64,000 bases of DNA from the NCBI GenBank assembly GCA_964620555.1, contig CAZUGZ010000006.1:1-64000 (forward strand), written 5' to 3'. This DNA is from JAPOQD01 sp964620555 (GTDB lineage: Bacteria > Pseudomonadota > Gammaproteobacteria > Pseudomonadales > Halieaceae). Made by a program: the position numbers and the translations under genes. Below the pieces are notes generated by a model that saw only the letters and a list, made by a program, of their open reading frames with translations, had not been told where the DNA came from and searched no databases. Below are positions 1-8,174 of this stretch, in pieces (position 1 is the stretch's first letter; every line of letters begins with the position of its first letter).

Positions 1-99
1 CAGGCATGGTTGACACTATGTCGAAGCGGCTGGAGGGAGCAGGCCCTGTCACAGCGAGGGTCTCGGCGTTCGCAGTAGAAGGTTGGTGAACTGTGCGGG

Positions 100-963
100 T
101 TAGTTGTCATAACTGAAATCCGTGGCGGTGAGGGCCTGAATATTGGCCGCATCGGCCTCAAGCAGGCCGTCATTGACAGCGGTCTGTACCCGCAGGCGGC
201 CGACGTTGTCGATGTCGTTTTCCCCCAGGTCAATGGCAACGGTGGTGGCGATCGGATCGCCGCTGCCATCGAGCCCCGTGAGGTCTGACCGCCAGTGCAG
301 GGGACCACGCATCTGTTGCTGTACTCCAGCGTGAATACCATCGAGTTGCACCAATTCCCGGTGGCTGCTCTCCTGGCCGGGAACAACGATGCGAACTTCG
401 ACCTGGACCTGGTTCACTGCTGTAAAGTTGCCCCATTCCGCGGCCACCCCGCGGGCCTGCCGGTTGGTAAGCATGTCGGTGCGAATTACCAGCCAATCCT
501 GGGAGGTATCGAATTCATAGGGCTTCCCAACGCTATTGCAGTAGATTCCGTTGCAGAGGACTCCGCCATTGGAAGGGGGCGGTGGCAGGTAGCCCCTGTC
601 AATCAGGATTTCCTGATCCGCAGGCCAAACCACCGTCGGATTGAGGTGGTGCTCGTTCTGGTCCACCCGAAAGGCCACTGCCGCCTGGGCAAGTTGCTCA
701 ATGCCGTGTCGAGTCACCCGTATCAGTTTGGCCTCTTGCCAGGCGCTGACGTAGGGAATCAACTGGATACTCAGGTAGCTCATCAAGCCAATTGCCAACA
801 CCATTTGAATCAGGCTGAAGCCCAATTGTCGGTTGGCATTGCCTCGAACCAGCGAGCACCGCCGAATACGCCGGCCAGCAAGACCCCGGTCCCTCGCGGG
901 CTGCCTCACGGAACACGAACGTATAATCGGGGACGATTGACGGGGGCCTGGGTTCATCTGCAT
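100..963 (-). CDS. pilV: PilV-like type IVB pilus tip/minor prepilin
   Basis: Prepilin-like protein of 287 residues and the last visible gene of the trb-pil operon. An Arg-rich leader of about 48 residues precedes the cleavage-type motif G/FSLIQMVLAIGL (residues 48-60) and a hydrophobic helix. Position +5 of the mature form is Gln instead of the usual Glu. The body has a GYLP segment and paired Cys around residues 137-142. The C-terminal part reads DLGENDIDNVG followed by a repeat-like stretch ending in NIQALTATDF. This resembles the LDMGxNxIxNxG repeats of R64 PilV/shufflon-family tip adhesins (family knowledge). It is shorter than R64 PilV and no alternative C-terminal cassettes are visible. 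The start could be 963 or 957. It lies 9 bp after the PilM-like gene. The PilV identification is moderately sure. Confidence 0.65.
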   Translation of the reverse strand: MQMNPGPRQSSPIIRSCSVRQPARDRGLAGRRIRRCSLVRGNANRQLGFSLIQMVLAIGLMSYLSIQLIPYVSAWQEAKLIRVTRHGIEQLAQAAVAFRVDQNEHHLNPTVVWPADQEILIDRGYLPPPPSNGGVLCNGIYCNSVGKPYEFDTSQDWLVIRTDMLTNRQARGVAAEWGNFTAVNQVQVEVRIVVPGQESSHRELVQLDGIHAGVQQQMRGPLHWRSDLTGLDGSGDPIATTVAIDLGENDIDNVGRLRVQTAVNDGLLEADAANIQALTATDFSYDN

Positions 964-972
964 GGCCCAGGG

Positions 973-1413
973 CTAACCACAACCCGAATCGTACATGCGC
1001 ATGAAACCCGGACCCGAGAGTGACTGATCGGCCAACGGCGTTACGGCAAAGTGAGCCCGTCCATTGCGGATGTCACCGCCCGCGGTTGCGGCAATGGTGG
1101 CCAGGGCGCCGCGAGCGGCTGCCGTGCTGCCCGCTACCGTCACACTGATGGCACCCTGGGTACTGAACTCGGCAGTCCAGGTGGTATCCGGCGGCAACGG
1201 CTGGTTGAGCCAGCCTGGTGCCTGGCGCAGTTCCTCTTCGCTGACCACGGCCGGCAAGGCCTGACAGTTTGCCTGCCGGTACTGACGCAGGGCGGCGCTG
1301 TAGGCATTCAACCCGGCCACAGCCCCCAGCCGCATCTGCGCCTGTGAACAGTTACGCAGCGACAACGTGGTAACGGCGACGGACAAGGCCAGTGTCATGA
1401 CGATCTGAATCAT
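973..1413 (-). CDS. PilM-like type IVB pilus accessory protein
   Basis: Protein of 146 residues with one N-terminal membrane segment (about 2-20) that starts almost at the initiator Met, so there is no room for a prepilin leader. The body is Ala/Gly-rich with three Cys (residues about 22, 50 and 145). Length, the single N-terminal anchor and the position in a type IVB pil cluster resemble PilM of R64 (established as a small essential pilus protein). That is an inference from general layout; an unusual minor pilin is the alternative. It starts 3 bp after the PilS-like gene ends, so it is co-transcribed. Confidence 0.5.
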   Translation of the reverse strand: MIQIVMTLALSVAVTTLSLRNCSQAQMRLGAVAGLNAYSAALRQYRQANCQALPAVVSEEELRQAPGWLNQPLPPDTTWTAEFSTQGAISVTVAGSTAAARGALATIAATAGGDIRNGRAHFAVTPLADQSLSGPGFMRMYDSGCG

Positions 1414-1416
1414 CGG

Positions 1417-1893
1417 TCAGTCAATGGTGAAGGTCAGCACCCCGGCGGCATCGCAGTCCGGGTCGGTGGCATAGTTGGTGGAATTCTGTATGCGCTTGGC
1501 CAATTGCTCGCACTGCTCCTGCTCGCGCAAGGTATAGGTCACAGCGCCGGCGGCCACCGTTACCGCCAATCCGTACAGGTTCTTTTCGTCAGCCGCGGTA
1601 ATGGGTGCGATGTCGTAACCATTGTTTGCCAGTTCGTCCACTGTGGCGCCGGTCAGGGTTTTTTCAATCAACCGCCAGGCTTGCAGGGCATGAATCAAGC
1701 GAATGACCTCCGCCGACGCGGCATTGATCTGGGTCGACTTGAACATGTTGGCAGTCTGATTGAGCGCCATCACTGTCAGGGTCACCAAAAACAGCGCAGC
1801 CAGCACTATGCCGATCACCGAACCTGACTGGTGACCTGGGGAACGCAGCAGTGGACGGATTCCGAGGTGGTCGATTTTGAGATGGTGGTTCAT
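1417..1893 (-). CDS. pilS: PilS-like major type IVB prepilin
   Basis: Predicted major pilin of 158 residues. The ATG at 1893 overlaps the pilR stop by four bases, so it was preferred to the longer upstream frame. A leader of about 25 residues is followed by SG/SVIGIVLAALFLV, a hydrophobic helix, and an alpha-helical spine rich in Ala/Gln. Two C-terminal Cys (REQEQC and DPDCD) could make the disulfide loop typical of type IV pilins. The canonical Glu at mature position 5 is absent, as in the PilV-like protein of this operon. The position after the polytopic PilR protein is that of pilS in R64-type clusters. Product assignment rests on position and architecture. Confidence 0.6.
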   Translation of the reverse strand: MNHHLKIDHLGIRPLLRSPGHQSGSVIGIVLAALFLVTLTVMALNQTANMFKSTQINAASAEVIRLIHALQAWRLIEKTLTGATVDELANNGYDIAPITAADEKNLYGLAVTVAAGAVTYTLREQEQCEQLAKRIQNSTNYATDPDCDAAGVLTFTID

Positions 1894-2927
1894 AGCTCTC
1901 CTCCGAGATTGAGCCCCTCCCCAAAGGCGAGGGGCAGCAGGGCAAAAATGATCAACGCAGCGATGGCCACCGAAACCGCGGTGATGAAATAGCGAAGATC
2001 CTCCAGGGTAGAGGCGACATCCAGTTCGATCAGGTCTGCGACCAGGGGCAGCCCAACGCAAAGGCCATCGGTCTCCCCCGCCGGAGCCAGTGAGCGCAAG
2101 TAGTTGGCGTAACGTTCATCGAGCAGATGGGCGTCCTGTAGCGCGGCCGCCACCCCATCGCCATCGTCAATTCGGGTCTGTGCCCTGTTCAGCATGACCT
2201 CGCGACAGGGCTGACCCACGTCGAGCTGGCGGACGGTGCTCAGGCTTTCTGCCCAACTCAGGCCCAGGCCAAACAGAGTGGCCAGCAGGCGGCAGACACT
2301 GGCTGCGTGGAGGCGGTCGCTGGTGCGGAACAGACCCAGCAGATAGCCCAGCCCGCGTAGGGGCCAGCCCAGGGTCCGGCGCAGCAGCAGGTAGACTGCG
2401 GTGAGGGCAAGCCCGGCGACCAGCAGTGGCAGTCCCCATTGCTGGACCGCGGCGCCGTATAGAAGCGCCCGCGGTTCTGCCTCACTGTACTGGCGAATCA
2501 GGTCGGCCTGGGTCATGGTGCCCAACAGAATCGCCACCGTCATCAGGGCAGAGCCTACCCAAATCAGGTTGGGCTGACCGACTACGGACCACCAGGAGAT
2601 TTTTACATCGGCACCGGCCTGCAGAATCTCAGTAACCTCGGGCAGGGCGGCCTGGCGTTCTGCGACCTGCAACAACAGTGCATCGCGGCGCGGCCACAAA
2701 CCGGATCGGTCCCAGCGGCCAGTAAACAATCCGGTCTCGGTCTGATCCCGCTGGGCTTGTCTGCCCAACAGGCGGATGGCGGGGGAGTGGCCATACTGTT
2801 CCAACCCTCTGAAGACCTGGCCCAGGGGCAGGCCGGCCCGCAACTGGGTAGATATAATGCGCAGCAGCCGGCTGCGCTCGGCAGGGCCGAAAGACAGCAA
2901 GCGAAGAACAGCGGTATGCGCCTTCAT
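1890..2927 (-). CDS. pilR: PilR, inner-membrane platform protein (GspF family)
   Basis: Polytopic inner-membrane protein of 345 residues, the GspF/PilC-type platform that connects the assembly ATPase to the growing pilus. Two cytoplasmic repeats (about 20-110 and 205-310) are separated by membrane segments near 115-135 and 165-190, with a last segment near 315-340. The cytoplasmic starts LLRIISTQLRAGLPL and CRLLATLFGLGLSW are the usual T2SSF repeat openings. The ATG overlaps the pilQ stop by four bases, and the end overlaps pilS in the same way, so translation is probably coupled. Length fits the PilR family. Confidence 0.85.
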   Translation of the reverse strand: MKAHTAVLRLLSFGPAERSRLLRIISTQLRAGLPLGQVFRGLEQYGHSPAIRLLGRQAQRDQTETGLFTGRWDRSGLWPRRDALLLQVAERQAALPEVTEILQAGADVKISWWSVVGQPNLIWVGSALMTVAILLGTMTQADLIRQYSEAEPRALLYGAAVQQWGLPLLVAGLALTAVYLLLRRTLGWPLRGLGYLLGLFRTSDRLHAASVCRLLATLFGLGLSWAESLSTVRQLDVGQPCREVMLNRAQTRIDDGDGVAAALQDAHLLDERYANYLRSLAPAGETDGLCVGLPLVADLIELDVASTLEDLRYFITAVSVAIAALIIFALLPLAFGEGLNLGGEL

Positions 2928-4465
2928 TGGACCGTCACCGAGCGCAACGGCAGGTCGATGTTTTGGGCACTGAATGGCTCGATCCTGGCTTCCACCTGGA
3001 ACGGGTCCAGGGTACCCGCCAGCACCTTGCCCAGGGCGTGGCGGTGCATGCTCTCCATGCCCTGCTCGTGCACCAGGTAATGGCGCAGCCGGTGCAGGTC
3101 ACCGCTGGCGAACATACCGCGAACCCGGTCGTCCACCACCATTACCTCCGCCACCAGGGTGCGGCCGATAATGCCGGTGTAGTGACAACGTTCGCAGCCC
3201 TCGGGATTGTGGTAGCGAATTCCCGCCATCTGCTCGGCGTGGCACAAGCTGAGAATTCCGCTCAATCGCTTGCTGGCTTCGCGATGAGCAGGCGGCGCCT
3301 GCTCCCGGCGACAGACCGGACATAAGGTGGGTACCAGACGCTGGGCGGCCGCCGCCCGGAAAAAACCGGGCAGCGACAATAGATGGCTGGTCATGCCCAG
3401 CCCGGTCAGCCGCGAGTAGACCCCGAGCACCGTGCCAGTGTGGAGGGTCGAGATTACCAGCTTACCCTGCTCCGCCAACTTCTCGGCCGCCGCGGCTGTC
3501 TGGGCACTGCGAATTTCTCCCAGCACCAGAATATCGGTGTCCTGGCGCACAGTTGCTTCGATCAGCAGGGCGGCCAGGTCCTCGCTGTTGTCACCACTGG
3601 AGTTGAGAGACACATGGGTGCAATTGGGCAGATAGGCTTCGATCGGGTCGGCCAGTTCAACCACACAGCGCGAGCGGGGCAGACTGGCAACCAACGAGGT
3701 GACGCTGGTGGATTTCCCGGAGTTGGTCGGACCACAGAACAACAACATGCCCTCAGTACAGCCCAGGGCGTTGTGGATCAAGCGCATCTGGGTAGGCGAA
3801 TAGCCAGCCTCACCGATGTCCTGCACTTCCAACGGGTTGCGCAAACGAACCACCAATTTGAGCCCACGCTGGGCGGTGGGTACACAATTCAGACGGGCTA
3901 TATAGGCCTTGTTGGTATTGGGATCGATGAAATTGAACTGCCCGTCACAGGGCGCCATGGGATCAAAGGTGGTGTTGGCGTACTGGGAGTTGACGTAGTA
4001 AGTCTGTATCAGCCGCTGGGCTTCCTCAAAATCGATGTCCTCGGCCATGGTGCGCATTACCCCGTGTACCCGAAACAGAATCGTCGTGCCCTCGCGGCGG
4101 GCTTCGATGTGGATATCGCTCGCCTCCGAGGAAACCGCCAGTTCCAGCAAATCGGTGGCCCGAGCGACCCCGGCAGCGGGATCGGAAGGTCGGGCATTGC
4201 GGGAAAGTTCCTTGGTGTAGGAGGCAAAAACGGTGTCCAGCACCGGACGGAATGCGGCGCTGCTGTCGGGCAATAATTTCTGCTGCCATAGAAACCGGCG
4301 AAGCTCCATCAGCGGCGTCTGCGGGGCGGTGGCGCGGTGATATACCGTGCCATCCTCGGCGATCAGTGCCGGCAGTTCTGGATGTTGGGCCAGATACCTG
4401 TCGGCGACCACGCTGTCCAGACGACCGGCATCCCGCAACACGTTGATTTCCGTGACGATACTCAT
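2924..4465 (-). CDS. pilQ: PilQ, type IVB pilus assembly ATPase (GspE/PulE family)
   Basis: Secretion ATPase of 513 residues powering pilus extension. Walker A GPTNSGKST is at 245-253, Walker B DILVLGEIR at 311-319 and the His box STLHTGT at about 339-345. The N2-domain start ATDLLELAVSSEASDIHIE lies at about 103-121. Two CxxC pairs (CPVC near 375 and CERC near 415) form the zinc-binding subdomain typical of extension ATPases. It is called PilQ after R64/PFGI-type nomenclature, in which PilQ is the ATPase and not the secretin. Four-base ATGA overlaps on both sides place it in one transcript with pilP and pilR. Confidence 0.92.
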   Translation of the reverse strand: MSIVTEINVLRDAGRLDSVVADRYLAQHPELPALIAEDGTVYHRATAPQTPLMELRRFLWQQKLLPDSSAAFRPVLDTVFASYTKELSRNARPSDPAAGVARATDLLELAVSSEASDIHIEARREGTTILFRVHGVMRTMAEDIDFEEAQRLIQTYYVNSQYANTTFDPMAPCDGQFNFIDPNTNKAYIARLNCVPTAQRGLKLVVRLRNPLEVQDIGEAGYSPTQMRLIHNALGCTEGMLLFCGPTNSGKSTSVTSLVASLPRSRCVVELADPIEAYLPNCTHVSLNSSGDNSEDLAALLIEATVRQDTDILVLGEIRSAQTAAAAEKLAEQGKLVISTLHTGTVLGVYSRLTGLGMTSHLLSLPGFFRAAAAQRLVPTLCPVCRREQAPPAHREASKRLSGILSLCHAEQMAGIRYHNPEGCERCHYTGIIGRTLVAEVMVVDDRVRGMFASGDLHRLRHYLVHEQGMESMHRHALGKVLAGTLDPFQVEARIEPFSAQNIDLPLRSVTVQ

Positions 4466-5025
4466 GGCGTGGGCCAGTCCAGCAGCTTGGATTTGCCATC
4501 GCTGTCAATCAGCTCAAGTTGGTAATGGCGGTAATTGTCCGATTCCGGTAGTTCCCGAGGCGTGACGCCGTGCAAGGTCCAACTGGTGGAATTGGCCCGG
4601 AAAGACTCTCCGAGGTACACAATCTCGTGCTTGCCATCGGCGATGATGATGGCTTTGGGCACCGGTGCCACCCAGGCGCCCACCACTCGCAGGGGTGCAC
4701 TGCGGCGCTTGGGCACCGCCACCTTGGGCGGTGTTCGCGGTGGTGCCGCTGGAGTGGGCGGCTTGTTCTTCAAAGGACGCTGCATCGCCTGCAGCGCCTG
4801 CAACAGGGACGCGTCCCGATTCTGCTGCAGCAACACCCGAGCCGCCTCCGGATAGCGGGACAGTTGCTCCAGGCCATCCAGGATCTCGTTGGCGTCGGCC
4901 ACCCGGCGGGCCTGGGTGCGAGCGGTCAATAGGGCAGCTTCGTCCGGCTCGAGTTCGGTTTCCCCGGCCACCGCGAGTGGTAGTGCCAGGGAGATTGCCA
5001 GCAGCCCCCACGTTCGATCAGGCAT
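4462..5025 (-). CDS. pilP: PilP, type IVB pilus periplasmic protein
   Basis: Exported protein of 187 residues with an N-terminal signal (RTWGLLAISLALPLAVAG), a helical stretch and a Pro-rich linker (KNKPPTPAAPPRTPPKV). A C-terminal beta domain (about 115-185) contains VYLGESF and YQLELID. Such linker-plus-beta domains in PilP/GspC-like proteins link the inner-membrane platform to the secretin (family knowledge). The ATG at 5025 has GGGGGAA seven bases upstream and is preferred to the in-frame ATG at 5040, which would overlap pilO. Neighbours pilO and pilQ confirm the assignment by position. Confidence 0.75.
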   Translation of the reverse strand: MPDRTWGLLAISLALPLAVAGETELEPDEAALLTARTQARRVADANEILDGLEQLSRYPEAARVLLQQNRDASLLQALQAMQRPLKNKPPTPAAPPRTPPKVAVPKRRSAPLRVVGAWVAPVPKAIIIADGKHEIVYLGESFRANSTSWTLHGVTPRELPESDNYRHYQLELIDSDGKSKLLDWPTP

Positions 5026-5027
5026 GA

Positions 5028-6191
5028 TCAATTCCCCCATATTGAAAATTCCACTGAGGCAGCTACCGGCAGCGCCCGCTCGAAGTTGACACTGACGACA
5101 TCCATCCTGGCCGGCATTCCCTGCAGCAGGTTGGCCAGCAAACTGAACACCGCCACATCCCCTCGGGAAGCCTCCAGGCGAAGTTGATAGCGGGTGTAGC
5201 CCAGACCAACCGTGGATTTGCCGAGCAGGAGAGTTGCGTCAACCAGGCGCAAGCTCGGGTCCGCATGGCTCAGCCAATCAGCCAGATCGATCGGATCACG
5301 TTTCGGGCCGCTGTCCGATTCTTCCACCTGCAACTCCCGTTCGACCTGCCAGCTTTGCTCACTCAACCGCAGCTTCTCGTTCCTGCTCAGGGCAATGCCC
5401 TGCAGGCGTTCGGGTTCTGCCTCGGTCAATTGCCCCTGCAAGGACACGGTCACCCCATCCCAAAAAGCCCTGACCAGACCCTGGGTACGATAGGTATCCA
5501 GCTCCCGCAGCCAGTCTGCCCATGCCAGCATCTGACGGTGGGCGTGGGCAGGATGCTGCCGAAGCTTGGCAGTGTTGCGCAGGGAGGCCAGTTGCCGCTC
5601 CATGGCTGCCTCCCCTTCCGCCAGCCGGGTGCGGTGGTCGTGGACGGTGACACCAGCCACCACCAGCAGCAGCGGCATCACCAGCGCCAGCAGGTGCAGG
5701 GGGTGAGGCAGACCATGGCGCAACAGGACTCGCCACAAGGGCCGGTAGTACCAGCAGGATTGGCTGGACAAGGCCAACTCCGTGCCAGTGAAGGCTTCCG
5801 CAAAATCCCGGCGCTCCGCGGTATCGATCACCATCACCTGGCCGGACTCGGCCTCCAGCGCCTGCTCGGCCTGTGTCACTGAACGGGCCTCTTCCGTATA
5901 AACCAGGCCCTCATGGAGCAAGGCCATATAGACCTGTTGCGACGACAGGACGATAAACACCCATCCGCTGTGCTGCGGTAACAAATGCTCCAATTGCGCT
6001 GCCAGCGACAAGCCCCTCTCGCGAGATACGCGAACCATGTTGCCATCGCTGACGGCAAACTGGCCGTGCTCGCGGGCGTGTTGGCGCATGCGCCGGGCAC
6101 GAATGAAACGTGACGGATCGTCGAAGCGGGTACCGGCGCTGTCCAGCACTACCTGCACAGGACGCCGATTGATATGACCACCAATAATCAT
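5028..6191 (-). CDS. pilO: PilO, type IVB pilus bitopic membrane protein
   Basis: Protein of 387 residues with a cytoplasmic N-terminal domain of about 170 residues, a single membrane segment (LHLLALVMPLLLVVAGV, near 165-185), and a periplasmic part. The periplasmic part starts with a coiled coil (EGEAAMERQLASLRN) and ends in a ferredoxin-like beta region. This is the PilO2 plan of R64/TCP systems, an assembly-complex scaffold that interacts with PilP and the ATPase (family knowledge). It begins 1 bp after pilN stops and ends 2 bp before pilP. Length is close to the R64 protein. Confidence 0.8.
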   Translation of the reverse strand: MIIGGHINRRPVQVVLDSAGTRFDDPSRFIRARRMRQHAREHGQFAVSDGNMVRVSRERGLSLAAQLEHLLPQHSGWVFIVLSSQQVYMALLHEGLVYTEEARSVTQAEQALEAESGQVMVIDTAERRDFAEAFTGTELALSSQSCWYYRPLWRVLLRHGLPHPLHLLALVMPLLLVVAGVTVHDHRTRLAEGEAAMERQLASLRNTAKLRQHPAHAHRQMLAWADWLRELDTYRTQGLVRAFWDGVTVSLQGQLTEAEPERLQGIALSRNEKLRLSEQSWQVERELQVEESDSGPKRDPIDLADWLSHADPSLRLVDATLLLGKSTVGLGYTRYQLRLEASRGDVAVFSLLANLLQGMPARMDVVSVNFERALPVAASVEFSIWGN

Positions 6192-6192
6192 C

Positions 6193-7626
6193 TCATGAAC
6201 GCTCGATAATGGTGGCGGTCACCAGCAGCACCGTCTCGAATTCCCTGGCAGCCTTGCGGCGGGTATCGCCCAGCCAGGGCAACCAGGGAGTTTTGGCCTC
6301 ATCGGTGCGCGTTTCCCGGCGCGCCAGGTTGGTGACCAGGTGACTTTCCCCGGAGCGCAGGGAGATATTCAGCGCCTGATTGCGATGCTCGATGATCGGC
6401 AGTGCCCCCTGGATCCGGTTCTCGTCAAAGGAATACTGCTCCAGACGCACCAGGTCCGCCTGATTCAGGGCCAGACGCAGATGTACCTGGTCTCCGTGAA
6501 CCGTCGGTAGAATGTGCAGACTCTGGCCAGTCTCAGCAGTCTTGGTTTCGACTCGGGTGACTTCCCTGGCCGACCCGCCAACAGAGGAAATTTCCACCGA
6601 AACGTCACCGATATAATCACGAGTACGTACGTTCTCGACCGAAACCATCTGGTTGTGGGCGCTGGTCAGGCTGCTGCGAGCCACCACCGAAGTTTCTCCC
6701 TGCTGATTCAACCAGCGCAGCACCGCACTGCTGCCAGGGAAGCGACTGTTATCTGCTTCGACGCTCGCACCCAGCCCCTGACTGCGGCTGATGGATTCAG
6801 CGGGCAGTAACTGCACACCGGTGGCGGTGAGCGTTGCGGCACCGCCCGCCAGGTCGATTACCGCCATCAAATCGACGCTGCGCTCGCGGGTCGCCGTGAC
6901 ATCGACTTCATACAACACCAGTTCCAGAGATACCCTGCGCGAGGCGGCTCGATTGACGCGCTCAACTGCAGACTCTATCCGGCGCATGGTATCGGGCGGC
7001 GACTGCACGAGCAGGGTGCCGCTGGCAGCCAGCCAGGACATGCTGGTGTCTGCATCATCGAGTTGCAGCAGACTCGCCATTGCCGCCTCCACGTCATTTT
7101 GTGGATTGAGATCGATCTGCGCCTCATTCAGGTCATCATTCTCAGTGCTGGTGCCTTCGCCCAGGGCACGCAGTAACAACTTGCCCTTGTACTCCCCGGG
7201 TGCGGCCAGCAGCTCGAAGGAGCGCTGCACCGTGTCCGAGATGACCACGGTGTGCGCATCCAGCAGGTAGGTCCAGTTGGCCTGAGCAGTAATCGTTTCG
7301 AGGTGCTCGCGCAGGGTGCTGGCCGCCATCGGTGAGGAGACCGTTGGCACCTGTAACGGCGAGAAGGTATAGCGTATGGGATGCCCCCCCAGGGCCGCTC
7401 GCAGCGCTGCGGTAGCCGGAACGTCCTGGTAGTCGGCCTGCACCGACTGATCCAACCAGGCTGGCTGGCGGGGCCGGCGGACCAGGGTGGCCGCAGTTGC
7501 GGACTGTCGGCGCAGAGCGGAAACCTGGTCGTGAACCCGTACCAACTGGCCGCTGGCGCCAGCGGGCGGTTCGGTAACTGCGGTACATCCCGCCAAGACC
7601 AGCACCAGGCAAATCGGGCGCAACAT
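6193..7626 (-). CDS. pilN: PilN, type IVB pilus outer-membrane secretin lipoprotein
   Basis: Secretin of 477 residues forming the outer-membrane channel for the pilus. The signal peptide carries the lipobox LVLAGC with Cys at 14. An N-terminal helical region is followed by N0/N1-type domains (about 60-230, including the DVEAAMASLL and LLVQSPPDTMRRIE segments) and a C-terminal secretin core (about 235-470) with V-A-R-SSLTSAHNQMVSV and ETVLLVTATI. It overlaps the TcpQ-domain gene by one base (TGATG) and lies 1 bp from pilO. PilN is the lipoprotein secretin in R64-type pili, so the name follows that system. Confidence 0.9.
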   Translation of the reverse strand: MLRPICLVLVLAGCTAVTEPPAGASGQLVRVHDQVSALRRQSATAATLVRRPRQPAWLDQSVQADYQDVPATAALRAALGGHPIRYTFSPLQVPTVSSPMAASTLREHLETITAQANWTYLLDAHTVVISDTVQRSFELLAAPGEYKGKLLLRALGEGTSTENDDLNEAQIDLNPQNDVEAAMASLLQLDDADTSMSWLAASGTLLVQSPPDTMRRIESAVERVNRAASRRVSLELVLYEVDVTATRERSVDLMAVIDLAGGAATLTATGVQLLPAESISRSQGLGASVEADNSRFPGSSAVLRWLNQQGETSVVARSSLTSAHNQMVSVENVRTRDYIGDVSVEISSVGGSAREVTRVETKTAETGQSLHILPTVHGDQVHLRLALNQADLVRLEQYSFDENRIQGALPIIEHRNQALNISLRSGESHLVTNLARRETRTDEAKTPWLPWLGDTRRKAAREFETVLLVTATIIERS

Positions 7627-8174
7627 CAGGAACTCCCCCAGGCGCGGGCAGGGCCGAAGTCTACGGTGTGGTCCAACTCATTGATTACTGCCCGCAAATT
7701 GTAAATCTCGCCGAGGGCACGCAGCACCACTGCCAGGTCATTGGGCTGGGTCCAGGTATAGCCCTTGGGGATATGCCAATCAATTTCCTCCTCCGCATTG
7801 CCAAACCCCCAATGTCCCAGGGTGTAGTCGTGGTCGGCCAGAATGCGTATGAGATTGTTGCGCAAAGAACCTGCGTCCAGCCGCAACAGGTACGTCGACG
7901 GCCGATTCTCTTCAACTGCTGCGACAGCAGGGGACGAATCCCGTGGCACCTGAGTGCTGGTCTCTTCCGCTACCGTGCCGGTTGGAAACGGGTCAGGGGC
8001 AGACACTCCGGTGGCATTGACCGCCCCCCCGGCGGGCGTGCCCAGTTCGGAAAATTGCCGAATTGCCTCCGCTGCTCGTACCGCAGAAAGGCGCGACCTG
8101 TGGGACGGTGGCCGCCTGGCCTGTTCAGGTTCGACTGCGGGTGTCACCGCGGTCGAACCCTGGGGCAGGCTCAT
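7626..8174 (-). CDS. TcpQ-domain pilus protein (C-terminal part of PilL, or separate gene)
   Basis: Frame of 182 residues with no signal peptide. The first 95 residues are low-complexity Pro/Ala/Ser-rich. The last 85 hold a TcpQ-like domain (LRNNLIRILADHDY, then PKGYTWTQPNDLAVVLRAL and a final LDHTVDFG). TcpQ-type domains assist secretin localisation or stability in type IVB pili (family knowledge). The ATG at 8174 overlaps the stop of the preceding frame (TGATG). Because 10 Ns of unknown true length lie only 22 bases upstream, the two frames could be one PilL polypeptide. The missing secretion signal favours that reading. Confidence 0.65.
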   Translation of the reverse strand: MSLPQGSTAVTPAVEPEQARRPPSHRSRLSAVRAAEAIRQFSELGTPAGGAVNATGVSAPDPFPTGTVAEETSTQVPRDSSPAVAAVEENRPSTYLLRLDAGSLRNNLIRILADHDYTLGHWGFGNAEEEIDWHIPKGYTWTQPNDLAVVLRALGEIYNLRAVINELDHTVDFGPARAWGSS

